Origin: Mixophyes australis
Taxonomy: Eukaryota; Chordata; Amphibia; Anura; Limnodynastidae
Direction of reading: 5' to 3'
Assembly (NCBI GenBank): GCA_036250195.1
Contig: JAVHZZ010000003.1
Location: forward strand, 55,567,521 to 55,631,520
Length of the DNA stretch: 64,000 nucleotides
Shown here: positions 35,389 to 47,674 of the stretch, piece by piece
How positions within the stretch are numbered: the stretch's first letter is position 1
Layout of the letters: every line of letters begins with the position of its first letter
Notes under the pieces: generated by a model
What the model saw: the letters and a program-made list of their open reading frames with translations, nothing else
Database searches by the model: none
Told to the model about the DNA's origin: nothing
Program-made: the position numbers and the translations under genes

Positions 35389-37096
35389 AAATAGTTTGGG
35401 TGTGAACTAAATTAGAGTCATGGACAATATCAATACCATAGTCAAGATTGCATCTGTTTAGGCTCATACAGGTAGTTGAACAGTCAGCCATGATATATTG
35501 CCCTGAACAGCATTTACAGAGAGGTGAATATAATATGGGACAGCCTTTTAAAATGGTGATCAACAGGTCCCTACAAGGACTGATTTGTCATCACTCACAC
35601 TAATGAATTTAAATGTCAAATGGCAAAAAAAAATGCAGCCTGCTATATGTATGATCCATCAACTGTCAATGCTAAGAATTCTTTTTATCACTATTTTGAG
35701 TGCCATCAAGAGCAACGGATTGTGCCATGGTTGGTTGTACAACCAGCCGTGACTTTGAGAGGTAGGCTATGAAATTACTTTAACCAAGCTTTTTTTCTGA
35801 CAATAAAGTAAATTTGAGGCTACAGCTTTTAATATAACATAGCGAACTTCAAACACATGTGACCGCAAAAATAAACAAAATACTTAGGAAATACACATGA
35901 AAAGTTAAACTCATGAAGTTGTTTGGCCAAGTTGTTTTTTTTTGCTGTTACTTTTGCTTCTAACATAGAAATCTTTTATTGCGTTTTATAGTTTAGTATT
36001 GCTACTATTAGTCTATGAATTAAAATGTCACAAATTTGCATAGTTGTGGAAGGGTTATAGAGTGATCATCCAGGAAGCACAAATCATTCCAGGTGTTATC
36101 AATCATCTTAATGAGCAATTTCATTTAATTGGATCTTTTTCTGTACTATGAGACCAAAGAACATAAAATAAGTATGTCGCTGAGTCAGTTTAATAATATA
36201 CAAAGACATGGGTGACGATTTAGGAAAAGAAACAAGAAAAAAGAACTGAGCCGTACACTAGGTTTTTTTTGTTGTTGTTTGTTTACTTATTAATGTGTGA
36301 ACCTAGTTTAAGTTATAAAGCCCATTAAAAGAAAATGCATGGATATTACAGAACAATTTTAGTTGCTTCCCCTGTTTATATTGTTATGTAAAATTAAGAA
36401 ACTTAACTTAGAAACAAGTAGAATGTCTGTAGATAGGTGTGAATTGGATTGAAAAGGAGTAGTAATTAAGTGTGGTGACCCTATAAAAATGGCAATGATG
36501 TTGATTTAGAAAAGTGTAAAAGAGAATGCCTGCAGCACAAATTACATTTTAGGATATCATCCACCAAGATGATACAATGTTGAAATTGTAGTATTTTTTG
36601 ATGGAATAAATTGGGGAGTTCCTTGCTGAATACAGGTTTGGACAATATATGCTCTTGGCATTACACCCACAAGCAAAAAAAACAGGTTTCAATTTACAGG
36701 ATGAGATATTGAAAAGATATTCAAGGATGGAAAGTATACATTTACTGGGACATTTTCTGGCTAGATGGGGCCAGTGAGCTCTTCTCTACCAACAGGAGTT
36801 CTGTATTTTTAAATCCTCAGAAGTGACAGAGACTTTGCCTTGGTCTATATTTTGAATGGGATTGCTTTCATACTTTCCAAGCACACTATGGGAAATCACA
36901 ATGCTAGAGTCATTTACACCAATATAATTATAACATTATATTCGACTAGACTATAGTGACACATATAAAAAAGATATTCCCAAAGTTCCCTATCTTTCAT
37001 AATTTATGTAGGACATAAATTAGGCTGGTAAAGGCAATATTATAGTGACAATTGGCAGCACTACTAAATTATGTTTTTTACTCTTTTCAACATTAT

Positions 37097-37160
37097 GGGC
37101 AGCACGGTGGCTTAGTGGTTAGCACTTCTGCCTCACAGCACTGGGGTCATGAGTTCCACT
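37097..37160 (+). mobile_element. SINE head fragment
   Basis: Only the tRNA-like head, GGGCAGCACGGTGGCTTAGT through GGGGTCATGAGTTCC, is present. It is inverted relative to the full copy 450 bases to the right and nearly identical to its head, so the two could pair. Confidence 0.8.
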
Positions 37161-37307
37161 GTTGAGCCCTGTTTTTTAAAAAAGAACATAAAGAGACAGG
37201 TCACACACTCACCTTCTGCTGTGAACTTTGTGATGATCTTGCTGATAAACGCAGTAGACACCGTTTGTGGGCAGCATCTTGTTGTTTTCAATGTTCATCT
37301 ACTTCTA

Positions 37308-37662
37308 ATCATCATCATCATCATCATTTCTTTATATAGCGCCACTAATTCCGCAGCGCTGTACAGAGAACTCATTCACATCAGTCCCTGCCCCATTGGA
37401 GCTTACAGTCTAAATTCCCTAATATAGGCACACACTCACACACACACATAGACAGACAGACTAGGGTCAATTTTGATAGCAGCCAATTAACCTAGCAGTA
37501 TGTTTTTGGAGTGTGGAAGGAAACCGGAGTACCCGGAGGAAACCCACGCAAACACAGGGAGAACATACAAACTACACACAGATAAGGCCATGGTCAGGAA
37601 TCGAACTCATGACCCCAGTGCTGTGAGGCAGAAGTGCTAACCACTAAGCCGTTGTGCTGCCC
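37308..37662 (-). mobile_element. tRNA-derived SINE, full length, with LINE-like tail
   Basis: On the minus strand the element starts GGGCAGCACAACGGCTTAGT. It has an A-box-like GGCTTAGTGGTTAGC and a B-box-like GAGTTCGATTCC about 45 bases later, as expected for an RNA polymerase III internal promoter. A unique body with GGTTTCCTCCGGGTACTCC and CCAATGGGGC-type blocks follows. It ends GGAATTAGTGGCGCTATATA then AAGAAATGATGATGATG. That tail matches the LINE tail at 35018-35052, which suggests LINE-assisted mobilisation. Confidence 0.85.
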
Positions 37663-37663
37663 A

Positions 37664-37925
37664 TAGAACAGTCTCTGGTCCTGTGGAGTTTATAGTCTAC
37701 ATTTTCAACTACCCAAACACACTAGGTTTAATTTTATCAGAAGTCATTTAACCTATGATTATTTTTTGGCACTATAGGAAGAAACTAGAGCAGCTGGTGG
37801 AAACCAATGTAAGCATGGGAAAAATGTACTGTCTCCACACAGATATGTTAGGGCGTTCAATGGAATGGATGTAACCCATGGCCCCACCACTATGAAGCAG
37901 CATTACAAGTTACTGTGCCACCTCT
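37664..37925 (-). mobile_element. SINE, diverged second copy adjoining the first
   Basis: Blocks equivalent to the SINE body recur in the same order and strand (for example TTTATAGTCTAC, CACTAGGTTTAATTTT, GTAAGCATGGG, GTCTCCACACAGATA). It abuts the full copy directly and may be a head-to-tail pair or an insertion at the same spot. Confidence 0.6.
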
Positions 37926-40050
37926 ATCCAGTTTGTAATTCTCGATGTTTTCCCAACATCCTCAATTTCTCTGACTCTATTTATGCTTCTAATAGACTTC
38001 AGCATAGCTAATGGAGCACGATATGCACAGCATTCTCAGAGGAAATAATCTTGAGGAGGACAAACAGGAAATGAAGTACAGAAAACTTTAATAATTTATC
38101 TTTCCACCATCATCTATAATTATTCAGCTCTTATCCTGTGGGTCCCATTAACACTCAAACTGTTACACAGCAAGTAATTGATTTCTAATTTAAGGGTGAA
38201 AAAACATTCAGGCAACATATTGCATTGTCAGTTACTTTACCTCTAATTATTCCCAATTAAGGCGACAACTGAAGACATTATAGGATAAGGGTTGCATTTT
38301 CCTCTTAGTTATTTGCTTGGCACTATTAATAATACAAAAAAACATTCAATACAATGCTCTTGAACATACTTTATATAAGATGCACACATTTTTAGAAACT
38401 AGAAGATGAAAACGATGCTAGCAATGGACTGCCACCCGATTCCTCAAGCAAATTCTCCTGTCACTAGGGGCATATTTTTTAGACTATTTGAAAACCTTTA
38501 AAATTGCTACATTTGTCTATCTCTTAGAGTCCTTGGACAAAATGAAGTAGCCATAACCTAAAGGTTGGTGCATTTTTCCTGTTAGATATTTTCTTTCAAT
38601 TCTTGTGAGATCCTCAATCAACAACTATCATTTACACACCTCTAGAGGGACATAACATGGAATTTATCAAACTATAGTAGTCAGTCAGCAGCAGTTACCA
38701 GCTGATTTTTTTTTCAATTGGGTATAGTGCTGACTCCATTATTATAAGGTTTCTGCCTCATTGACTGGATCCATTTACCAATTGAGGTATTTTTCTACTA
38801 CTGACATATTGAACATTCTCATTAATAATCAGAGCAGAACTTTCATTTATATAATCAATAGTTGTAAGTGGAGGACTGCTGTCTCATAAGTCAGTATTTC
38901 TTCCTAACGGTGGTGGTATTGACTAATGAAAATGTGTAAAAATCTAAATGTATAGATGAAGGTCAATTTCTTAATAAACTGCTATTATACACAGGTAATG
39001 CAGCCAAACAATACCCTTCTTCTATTAAAATAATACTAAACTAGCAATATAAAGCACCTTCAATTCTAGTTTAATGTTATTGGGATTTAGACTAGCACGT
39101 GAATTTTTTATTTTATAATATTTAACTACTTAAATGCATGTCCTTCGGTCCTTATTTTTTTTTGATTTATTACTGCAAGTTCAATACATTTGCACAGTTA
39201 AAAAGCAAATTATATGTCTGCAGCCACTTTTAAAATAGTTAATTGCAGCATTGTCTGTACACGCAGAAGCAGATGGACCTGAGAGCAATTGATAAATACA
39301 TACTATTTGCATATTCATTAGACAGTGTAAATGACTTCTGTACAAGGATAAATAATGATAGGTATAATACTAAAAACAAAAGCAAAACAGAAGAAAAGTA
39401 TATATAAAGTGGAGGAATTTACTGTGTGATACTTTATTAGAGATAGTGGGACTTATGTGAAACTGGAAGTAAGTTTAATATCTTGCAGGTATTTTATACC
39501 TAGTGAAAAGATAGATGCTGGTGATGTTGGTCATCAGAACAGATCTATAAATTGCACAAAAAGAAAATATTATATAAATAAAAATATCTTCTCCCCAGCA
39601 TCAGCTTTCATAGCCTTGCCTGGTTAGAGTTACTATTTGGGGCAATTAGTGTGGGGTTACCATGCAAAAACTGCAATCTGTGTCAGTCTGATATGGTCCC
39701 AATATAACAGGGTGACAAACAACATGAGATCCCTACTGTCATAGTGGATATCAGCCCTAGGCTGGTCAGCATGGACTGAACTCCCTAAGGAAGGAAAAAA
39801 AAATTTGACCCACCATAATGAACACGAGCTCCTTGATGACAGCACTGGGGCCCTTCTCAACTTCCCTGGTGCCAATTAGGGGTAATAAGTTAAATAGTAT
39901 AGAATAGCACTTTAGTGTGTGGCACCACAGGTCCCAGCAAGCATTAAAAGCCATTACCTGCTTAGGCATAATGCCATGTGTAGAACTTCATCATCTTCTT
40001 TGTAGTCCTTTAATCAAGTTCATTGATACATTTTCTGGAAGAATTTAATT
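37926..40050. other. Unrecognised DNA
   Basis: AT-rich, no domain or bounded element recognised. Confidence 0.4.
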
Positions 40051-40058
40051 GATGCAAT

Positions 40059-40224
40059 CAGAGCCGTAACTTAAAAGTTTAGCGCCTGAGGCACGAAACA
40101 AAAATGCCATTCACCCTAGCCCTCAGTTTTAACCAAATTAACCTAAAATATTTATAAACTGTGACCCCCTTCAGCCCTGCACCCTGGGCAGTTGCCCTGA
40201 TCGCACAGCACAGTTACGGCCCTG
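40059..40224. mobile_element. hAT-type MITE, CAGRGCCGTAACT family (166 bp)
   Basis: Ends CAGAGCCGTAACTT and, reversed, CAGGGCCGTAACTG, flanked by GATGCAAT (40051-40058) and GATACAAT (40225-40232), one mismatch. Non-coding. Confidence 0.88.
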
Positions 40225-41373
40225 GATACAATGTAGTTCTTACATACCCCATGCGGAATCCATACACAAGTAGCCAATCAGAGCAGCTTTCTCACTCTCT
40301 TGCCAATGAGAGCAGAGCCACATTTGTTGGCTAATGTAAGATACTGTACATTTATTCCTTATTTATTTCTTAATATACTATATTATTATAATTAATATAT
40401 TTTTTTACTGTGTTTCTATTTTTTGGAACTTGCAGTTCTACACCAGCTAGAAAGGCACATTTGGACCATTATAACATACATCTGGTTCATTTTTGGAGTG
40501 ATGATGCCATTCAATTAGGAGTCATCTGGCATTTCTATCCATACATAGTACATCATTACAGCAGTAGACCAGTTCACTACAGTGAGTATTTCTAACAAGT
40601 TTATCATAGTGAAATAGGGTTTTATGGATCACTATTTGAAACAAGCACTCAAGCTGTGGACATGTTGTCCTGAATGCAGTGCTCAGCAGCTAATTGTTTA
40701 ACACAGTTTCTGTTTGAGACCTAAGGTGGCTGAAAATCTCCCCGGGTATAAATTTGGCTGAAAGTGTGATAGTGGTATCACATTGTATAATTCAGGAATA
40801 AAAATTAATTTAAACCATTATTCAAAAATTAATCATTCATATGTAAAATTGGATTTTACAAAGACACTTACAAAACTCATTTATCTCAATATGTTTTGCA
40901 GATGTTCTCTATGTTTGTTATATGTTACAATGGTTCAAAGAGCTCCTGTGCAGCAGCGTCATTTTGAAATTCCCCATGAGACATTATACCAGCTGTATTG
41001 TTGCAGGCCACTGATAATGACCAATTAATAATGTTTATTCATTCAGCCATTGAACTTTCACAATAATCAATAGCATACCAAATAGTAATTTGTTCAGCAA
41101 AATCCTAAGCAACTTTGCTTATCTTCACAAGAATGTAATCAAGATGAATGTTTGGGAATGAGTGTTCTAGTGGGCTGGGAACTGTAAACAACTAGAAAAT
41201 ATTGGTTAAATTTGCTGACGCTGGTAAATCCAAAGAACTTAATTATTCATGCAGTAGCTATCAATACCAATATCTGTTGATTATTATAGTCCAGGGGCAT
41301 TATATTGCTTTGTTAAATAGCACATCTCATTTTTAAGGGAACATATAGATTACTTCTTAATGTAATAGCTATA

Positions 41374-41576
41374 GTACAGCACGGTTGCATAGTGGATAGA
41401 ATACCTGTCAACTGCCTCACCATGCTAGGTTCATGGGTTTGATTCTGACCAGGGAACTATCTGTGTGGAGTTTGTATGTTATCCCTGTGTTTGCTTGGGT
41501 TTCATTCAGGTACTCCGGTTTCCTCTCACAATCCATGAAAATGCTGGTAGGTTAATTCTATTCTGATTAAATTCCT
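41374..41576 (+). mobile_element. tRNA-like SINE fragment
   Basis: Starts CAGCACGGTTGCATAGTGG and continues through TGTGTGGAGTTTGTATGTT and GGTACTCCGGTTTCCTCTC to a 3' truncation near CTGGTAGGTTAATT. Same family as 37308-37662. Confidence 0.75.
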
Positions 41577-42180
41577 GTTTTTGACCATTTCTGTTTCTTG
41601 ACCTGTTTGCTGCTCATTCTGACCTTTATCTTTGTATACACTAGGCTCTTCGATTCTGATTTGATACCTCACTGTCTGCTGCTTTAGACCTGATTATGCA
41701 TTTGTATCTTAATTCTGTATCTTCTTCACCACTTGCTAGTGATATGAGCCTGCAATCTATGATCTGTCATTCAGTTCCTATATGTTATACTAATAACCAA
41801 ATACTGGGCATTAGTCATTAAGGACGGTAAAATATAGAAAAGGAGTAACTTTGCTCCTGGGCAAAACCACGTTACATTGGAGGGGGAGATACATTTAAAA
41901 TGTGATGGCAGATTTATAGTAGGGATAGGGCATGTTCTAGATCAACTTTAATATTCAGTGTAAAAATATAGCTATCAAGTATTTGTGCACTACATGAAAC
42001 AACAGCCAGTATTTATCTTATGTGCAAAATAATAAACTAATTCACAACCTTTGCATTGTAACATGGTTTGTCCCAGAGAACATTTACTCCTTTTTTCGCT
42101 TTCCTTTCCTTAATGACTCAGGCCCACTGTATTCAAATAATGGACCAACTAAATACCTTTAAGCATATGATGCTTTAATA

Positions 42181-42367
42181 CAGTGGATCCCAAACTTTTT
42201 CAGTTCAAGGCAGCCTTAGGGTCTCCATAATTTTTTGAAGGCACCCCTAAGCCAAAATAATTACCAATTAGTCCCCTGTCTTGCTTACCACTGGACCTGG
42301 CCGAGGCATCCTTGTGAGATCGCCAAGGCACCCCAGGGAGCCTAGGCATACATTTTGGGAACCACTG
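42181..42367. mobile_element. hAT-type MITE, CAGTGGWTCCCAAA family, copy 1 (187 bp)
   Basis: Ends CAGTGGATCCCAAAC and GGGAACCACTG, flanked by the perfect duplication CTTTAATA (42173-42180 and 42368-42375). Contains GGCACCCCTAAGCCAAAA and CACCCCAGGGAGCC blocks shared with copy 2 at 52805-52991. Confidence 0.92.
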
Positions 42368-42510
42368 CTTTAATAGAAAGGTTGGTCTTTATTTAAAACC
42401 CCCTAGTGGTGTGCTAGGTGTTTCTGGAAAGAGCAGTGATTCAGAAGACTGGTTGCTATGGGGACAACCCAGCCCAGTCTGTTAGAGGCAAAGTGAGAAG
42501 GAGGAGGGGC

Positions 42511-42520
42511 TATATAAAGG
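42511..42520 (+). promoter_or_regulatory. TATA box of LTR-like region
   Basis: TATATAAAGG in a GC-rich, purine-rich setting; good match to the TATA consensus. Confidence 0.5.
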
Positions 42521-42613
42521 GGGGAAAAGAGAAGGAGGAGACAGAGAGAGGTGGGAGAGAGAAGATGTGAGAAGCTGGGCACTTCCCAGGCTTCCACTGG
42601 CATTGCCTGGGAG

Positions 42614-42891
42614 CAGGGCCGGATTTACCACTAGGCAACCTAGGCAATTGCCTAGGGCCCAGCGGTCCCCAGAGGGCCCTCCCAGGACCGGCGGTGACAC
42701 CAACCTTTAAAAATGGGCAGCTACTTATGGGCCAGTGCTATGTGCTTGCCCCCCTGGGCTAAAGTCTGCCAGCCAGCCCCTGAATAGGGGTATATGTTAT
42801 GCTAAAAACTATAGTGCTATGGATTTTTTCAGGGAGGGGGCCCCAAACCAGTATCTTGCCTAGGGCCCCATGAGGTCTAAATCTGGCTCTG
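42614..42891. mobile_element. hAT-type MITE, CAGRGCYGGATTTA family (278 bp)
   Basis: Ends CAGGGCCGGATTTACC and, reversed, CAGAGCCAGATTTAG, flanked by the perfect 8 bp duplication CCTGGGAG (42606-42613 and 42892-42899). It contains GCCTAGGGCCC blocks at both ends. A 1550 bp member of the same family is at 55187-56736. It interrupts the LTR-like region, so it is younger than that. Confidence 0.93.
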
Positions 42892-43410
42892 CCTGGGAGT
42901 GTGAGCATGGTGACTGTGCAGGGCAAGGAATGTGTGCCCTGATTAGGGAGAGAGTGCCCAGAGCACAGACCCCTGGAGAGAGGGTTATAGCAAAGTGAGG
43001 CAGTTGTGGAGTTCTGGGAAACCCAGAGAGGGCCAGAGAGAACACTAGAGAAGAGTATTATAGCCCAAGGGATTTTACCCCTGCTTGCAAAGTTGAAAGC
43101 TACACTGTGATTCCTGCCTGTATACACTGGAAACAGACAGAGGCTGAACTGTGAGTAGTCGTGGAATTACTGTGACCAGGAGAATCTGGAATCTACTCTG
43201 AGAACACCAGCAGTGTCAGATGTGTGCAGGAGGAATAAGGAGATATATTTGCAACCACATTCATAGCTCATTAAGAACTGTGCTGGAGAGAGTAAGAAGC
43301 TGAATATATTTCTCTATTGCAGCAACCATTATGATTATTGTGCTGGAGGAAGAGGAGTGTAAATAAAGAGTTCAGTGTTCAGTTTATCATAGAGATGGTC
43401 TGGCGCCCAA

Positions 43411-44980
43411 ATTATTTGGATGTTTTTTGCACTGCACCACAAAGTGACATCACCTGTGTCCCACTACTTACAAAGAAACACCTGCATGTGCAGGGGCCCC
43501 CTTGTCATTTACACCCATGCCCCTCAGCTAGCCATGGCTTAAGAAGGAGGTGCACAGTGTAAATTTTGCACCTCACACTACACACAGTGACATTTAAAAA
43601 ACAAAAAACAAAACAAGTTGCCTTATTTGTTTCAAGTGAGATCCAAAAATACAACCCTCATCTCGATTGAGTATTGTTAACTTGGTAGTATTGTAAGCTT
43701 TATTAGCAAGACGTTCAGCTTTCTCCTACCACAATGGTATTTTGGGTTTCCGCCATAGGTGAATACCATACTTTCCTGGCTCTAGTTATTTAGCTATGGG
43801 TTGTGGGCCTTGATGTGACACTCAATAAAGTATTAAAAAGAGTTAGGATGATTTCGTTACCCAGAATTCTATTCTCTATTGTCAATTTTTAGTAGTTTAT
43901 TTGTATAACTTCCTCGAAAGTGCAGCTTTCAAATGTCCTCTATCCTTCTCATTGTCTTAGTAATATTTTCCGTATATTCTTTGCCTTGAGAATAGTGAGC
44001 AAATTGACTTCTTTTCATTTTTGACATAAACTGATAAAGAACATTTTAAAGATTTGTAGCAAGTGCATCTGGTGTAAAAACTTTCATTAGTCTCTAAGAA
44101 GGAATTAATTCAAGCATTATTTTTTAAGACCTCAACATACAGTAAATTACATTTTACTACTGCTTATCATCTAGCTCAAGGCTATTTGCTTCAAAAGTTG
44201 ACATGTTACAGAGTTCTATCTTGCAGCAATGAAAAATATCAACTCACAGGAAAAAGTGGCTTATAAATCCAGTGCATCCTGTAGTCTTATTACACCAAAG
44301 ACAGCATTGTAAATCCCCATTCCCGTTAAAATCATGCATAATACACCACATTTTATGGGCTAATTTATATAGACATTAGAATATTTTCTTCAAAGCTATT
44401 AAAATGCTTTTGAAAACTGCTTCTATTCCAATTTTTACAGATTTGTACATTTCTTTTGATTTTTTTTTTCATTGTTTTCCTCATTTACAGTTAAAAATGA
44501 TGTTTACCATGTCGGACCATATTTTTATGGAAGCAAAAAGTCATGCTGTATATGTTAAACCCATATAGTGTTAAATGTCCCTGGTATACTTATTTTTTGA
44601 TTATTTAGTTCATGCTGCAAAACTGGCATGACAGTGGTTTTCCACTGCATTTATAATGGTGCTCATTTCTGCTTTAATCTCATTACTTTAGAAATGGTAC
44701 TTAGATGGTTGAATGCTGAGAAGGGAAACTATTACATTTAAGTGTGATATTCTCTTAGTAGAGGCTGTTTGATTCTTGCTCTACTTTTAAACAATGTAAT
44801 TTTATTAGTATGCAACAATTTTGCTTCTGGACCAATAAATATATTTCCCATAATTTTAAAAGGGATCAAATAGTGTTTGTTAAAGGGCACCAGGCTCCAA
44901 TGAAATATTTAGAATCCTGTATCTGATTCAAATTGTGGGGCAGAGGAAGCATTTAAAACGGTATACTCAGGTGCTAGATA
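43411..44980. other. Unrecognised DNA
   Basis: Nothing coding or bounded was recognised, apart from a possible continuation of the LTR-like element in the first 150 bases. Confidence 0.4.
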
Positions 44981-44982
44981 TA

Positions 44983-46225
44983 CACTATATGGAAAAAAGT
45001 ATTCGGACGCTTGACCATTACACCAACAGGGACTGTAATGACATTATATTCAAATACATATACTTTAATATGGAGTTAGTCCCCCTTTTGCAGCGATAAC
45101 AGCTTCCACACCTCTTGGAAGGCTTTCCACAAGATGTTGGAGTGTTTCTGTGGAAATTTGTACCCTTTCATTATTTAGAGCATTTATGAGGTCAGGCACT
45201 GATGTTGGACAAGATGGCCTGGCTCACAATCTCCATTCCAGTTCTTCCCAAAGGTGTTCGATGGGGTTTAGGTCAGGGCTCTGTGTGGACCAGTCAAGCT
45301 CTTCCACACTGAACTCATCAAACCATATATTTGCAGTCCTTGCCTTGTGCACTGAGGCACAGTCATGTTGGAATAGAAAAGGGCCTTCCTCAAACTGTTG
45401 GCACAAAGTTGGAAGCATAGTATTATCCAAAATGACTTAGTGTGCTGAAGCATTAAGATTGTCCTTCCCTTGAGATAAAGGACCTAGCCTGATCCCTGAA
45501 AAAAGTCACATACCATTATCCCTCCTCCTCAAACTTCACAGTTGGCATAATGCAGTCAGGCAGGTAACGTTCTCATGGCATCCGCCAAACCCAGACTCGC
45601 CCATCTGACTGCCAAACCATGATTCGTCACTCCACAGAACATGTTTTCACTGCTCCAGTGCAGTGCAGTCCAGTGTTGGTGTCCTTTACACCACTTCATC
45701 CGGCGCTTGCTATTGGTCTTGGTGATGAGCAGCTTGCATGCAGCTGCTCGGCCATGGAAACCCATTCCGTTAAGCTCCCGCAGCACAGTTTTTGTGCTTC
45801 CATTAATACCAGTGGAAGTTTGGAACTCTTCAGCTTATGGAATCAGCAGAGCGTTGGTGACTTTTAAGCGCCTTAGCAGTCGTTGGCCCCACTCTGTGAT
45901 TTTAAGTGATCTTCTGCTTCATGGCTGAGTTGCTGTCATTCCTAAACACTTCCACTTTCTAATAATATCACTTAAAGTTGACCGTGGGATTTCCAGCAGG
46001 GGTGATATATCACGAACCGTCTTATTGTAAAGGTGGCATCCTATCACAGTACCACGCTTGAAGTCACTGAGCTCATCAGAACCTCCCATTTGGTATCACA
46101 AATGTTTGCAAATGGAGAATGCATGGCTAGGTGCTTGTTTTTATACACCTATGCCAATGAGTCTGATTGAAACACCCCAATTCAATAATTAATGGGTGTG
46201 GCCAAATACTTTTGTCCATATAGTG
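44983..46225 (-). mobile_element. Tc1-family transposon, full length, inactive
   Basis: 1243 bp, bounded by TA target dinucleotides (44981-44982 and 46226-46227). Inverted ends read CACTATATGGAAAAAAGTAT and, from the right, CACTATATGGACAAAAGTAT. The minus strand carries a Tc1 transposase. Confidence 0.95.
45220..46090 (-). pseudogene. Tc1 transposase, broken
   Basis: Reading leftwards from about 46088: MGGSDELSDFKRGTVIGCH and IPRSTLSDIIRKWK form the N-terminal helix-turn-helix. VLRELNGMGFHGRAAACK follows, then the WSDES motif with the first catalytic aspartate near 45620, FQHDCASVHKAR with the second near 45360, and SPDLNPIEHLWEELE with the glutamate near 45250. Several stops and shifts (for example near 45900 and 45790, and between 45430 and 45560) inactivate it. 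Length is close to the family's usual 340 residues when pieces are added. Confidence 0.88.
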
Positions 46226-46859
46226 TATTTGATTTATCAGGTTATATTAAGTCAGAACTATTGCCTTATCTTCTGCCAGAGATTTTTTACTACAGTTTAT
46301 TGTATAAGACTTCTTCTTAAGCATCAACATACACTGACAATGTCAGTGTAATGAAAACTCAGATCCGGGAGTCCTAAGCATCTTGAAAACATACCTAATT
46401 CCCAGCAGCAAAGTCATTCTATTAAATATATTGGTATATTGTTATCCTTCCCAAATCATTGAACTTTCATTGATAATTATATTCTACCTGTTGGCTGACA
46501 TACAAACAGAGCTCCAGTGACTTTCACAACTTGAGTTTATGTGGGTAGGCCACATTGCCACTGTAAAAATGTGAATATTTCCCAGAATACAATATATATT
46601 TAGGATACTGCCTATTGTGGTTTATATGTCTTATCTAAGGCAATTACAGTCTCACTTAATTTCCTTTATTTGGAAAAATTAAAAACATAGAATAGCAATG
46701 TCCATAAGTATAACCATAAGCCATTCCACCGCAAGGTCCTGGGTGTCTCACATGTTGTAAACTATTACACATTCAACAATCTTAGCCCAAACTAAAGAGA
46801 AATTGTACATGGCATAAAACTCTCACAGCTATCAATTGGGAACTTCTTTAGACTAAATG

Positions 46860-47337
46860 ATTACCACTCAATTACTAGTTGCTATAAAGGCAGCCTTACA
46901 CATGCCTCATTGCCTCTCTCCTCACCACCTCTCACTCTTGTCTACAATACTTTTCCCATGCTGCTACCCACCTATGGAATGGCAACTCATGCATTACCCC
47001 GCCCCCCCCCCAATAATTTTGAAAGTTTCCTCAAAACCCATCTCGTTGCAATTGCCTACCCTTCTACCCTGCACACACCTGACTCTTGTCCACTGAGCAC
47101 AGTTTGCCACCGTTCCAATCTCCTCCCTAATCATACCTTATCCTTCTGTCTGTTCATTGCCCCTACCATCTGGATTATAAATTCTAACAAGCAGTGCCCT
47201 CCGGAGCTTTGTCTTCATCCACCTTATCTACCTCATGTGTCATTGTGTCCTAGTGCACGTAATCATTTTATTTGCACTAAGTTTTGCATTATGTTGCAGA
47301 AATTTGTGCAGTATGATAAATAATTAATAATAATAAT

Positions 47338-47383
<46 letters not shown>

Positions 47384-47390
47384 TCTTTTC
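46860..47390 (+). mobile_element. LINE-like 3' fragment with (ATA)n tail
   Basis: Plus-strand residues such as FESFLKTHLVAIAYPS resemble the C-terminal end of a non-LTR ORF2 (the usual form is S.FKS.LKTHLF..AYP). A pyrimidine-rich 3' UTR and a tail of ATA repeats follow (47316-47382). Frame is interrupted and family uncertain. Confidence 0.5.
47316..47382. repeat. (ATA)n microsatellite
   Basis: Long run of ATA/AAT units at the end of the LINE-like fragment. Confidence 0.95.
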
Positions 47391-47674
47391 TCAATTAAAT
47401 ACATTTATTAGAATGTTATGGATGTCTACTGTGCAAAAAATGCCTTTTTACAGTTGTTCCTAAAAGCAAACTGTAAAAGGCCCTGCGGGTATGCCTTAGT
47501 TGCGCACGCCATCCTCTTATTCTGTTCTCAGATACACTCGTTATAAACTCGCACTTTTGTGCACTTTTCCTTAAATATTGTTGCCTTATTCAGTCTTTTA
47601 ACCACACTAAATAACACTGAAGCTTTACATAATTATTTATCCAAGAACCACTGTATCTCAGCAGTACTTCACAG

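Larger units (their letters stand above)
42400..43400 (+). mobile_element. Probable LTR region with strong TATA box, interrupted by a MITE
   Basis: A strong TATA box TATATAAAGG (42511-42520) follows a GC-rich part containing GGTTGCTATGGGGACAAC (X-box like). A purine-rich leader comes next, broken by the MITE at 42614-42891. An AATAAA signal is at 43362-43367, and TGGCGCCCAA (43401-43410) lies just beyond, resembling a tRNA-Lys primer-binding site. This order is LTR-like. I could not find LTR ends or a target duplication, and no gag or pol follows, so it remains tentative. Confidence 0.45.
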
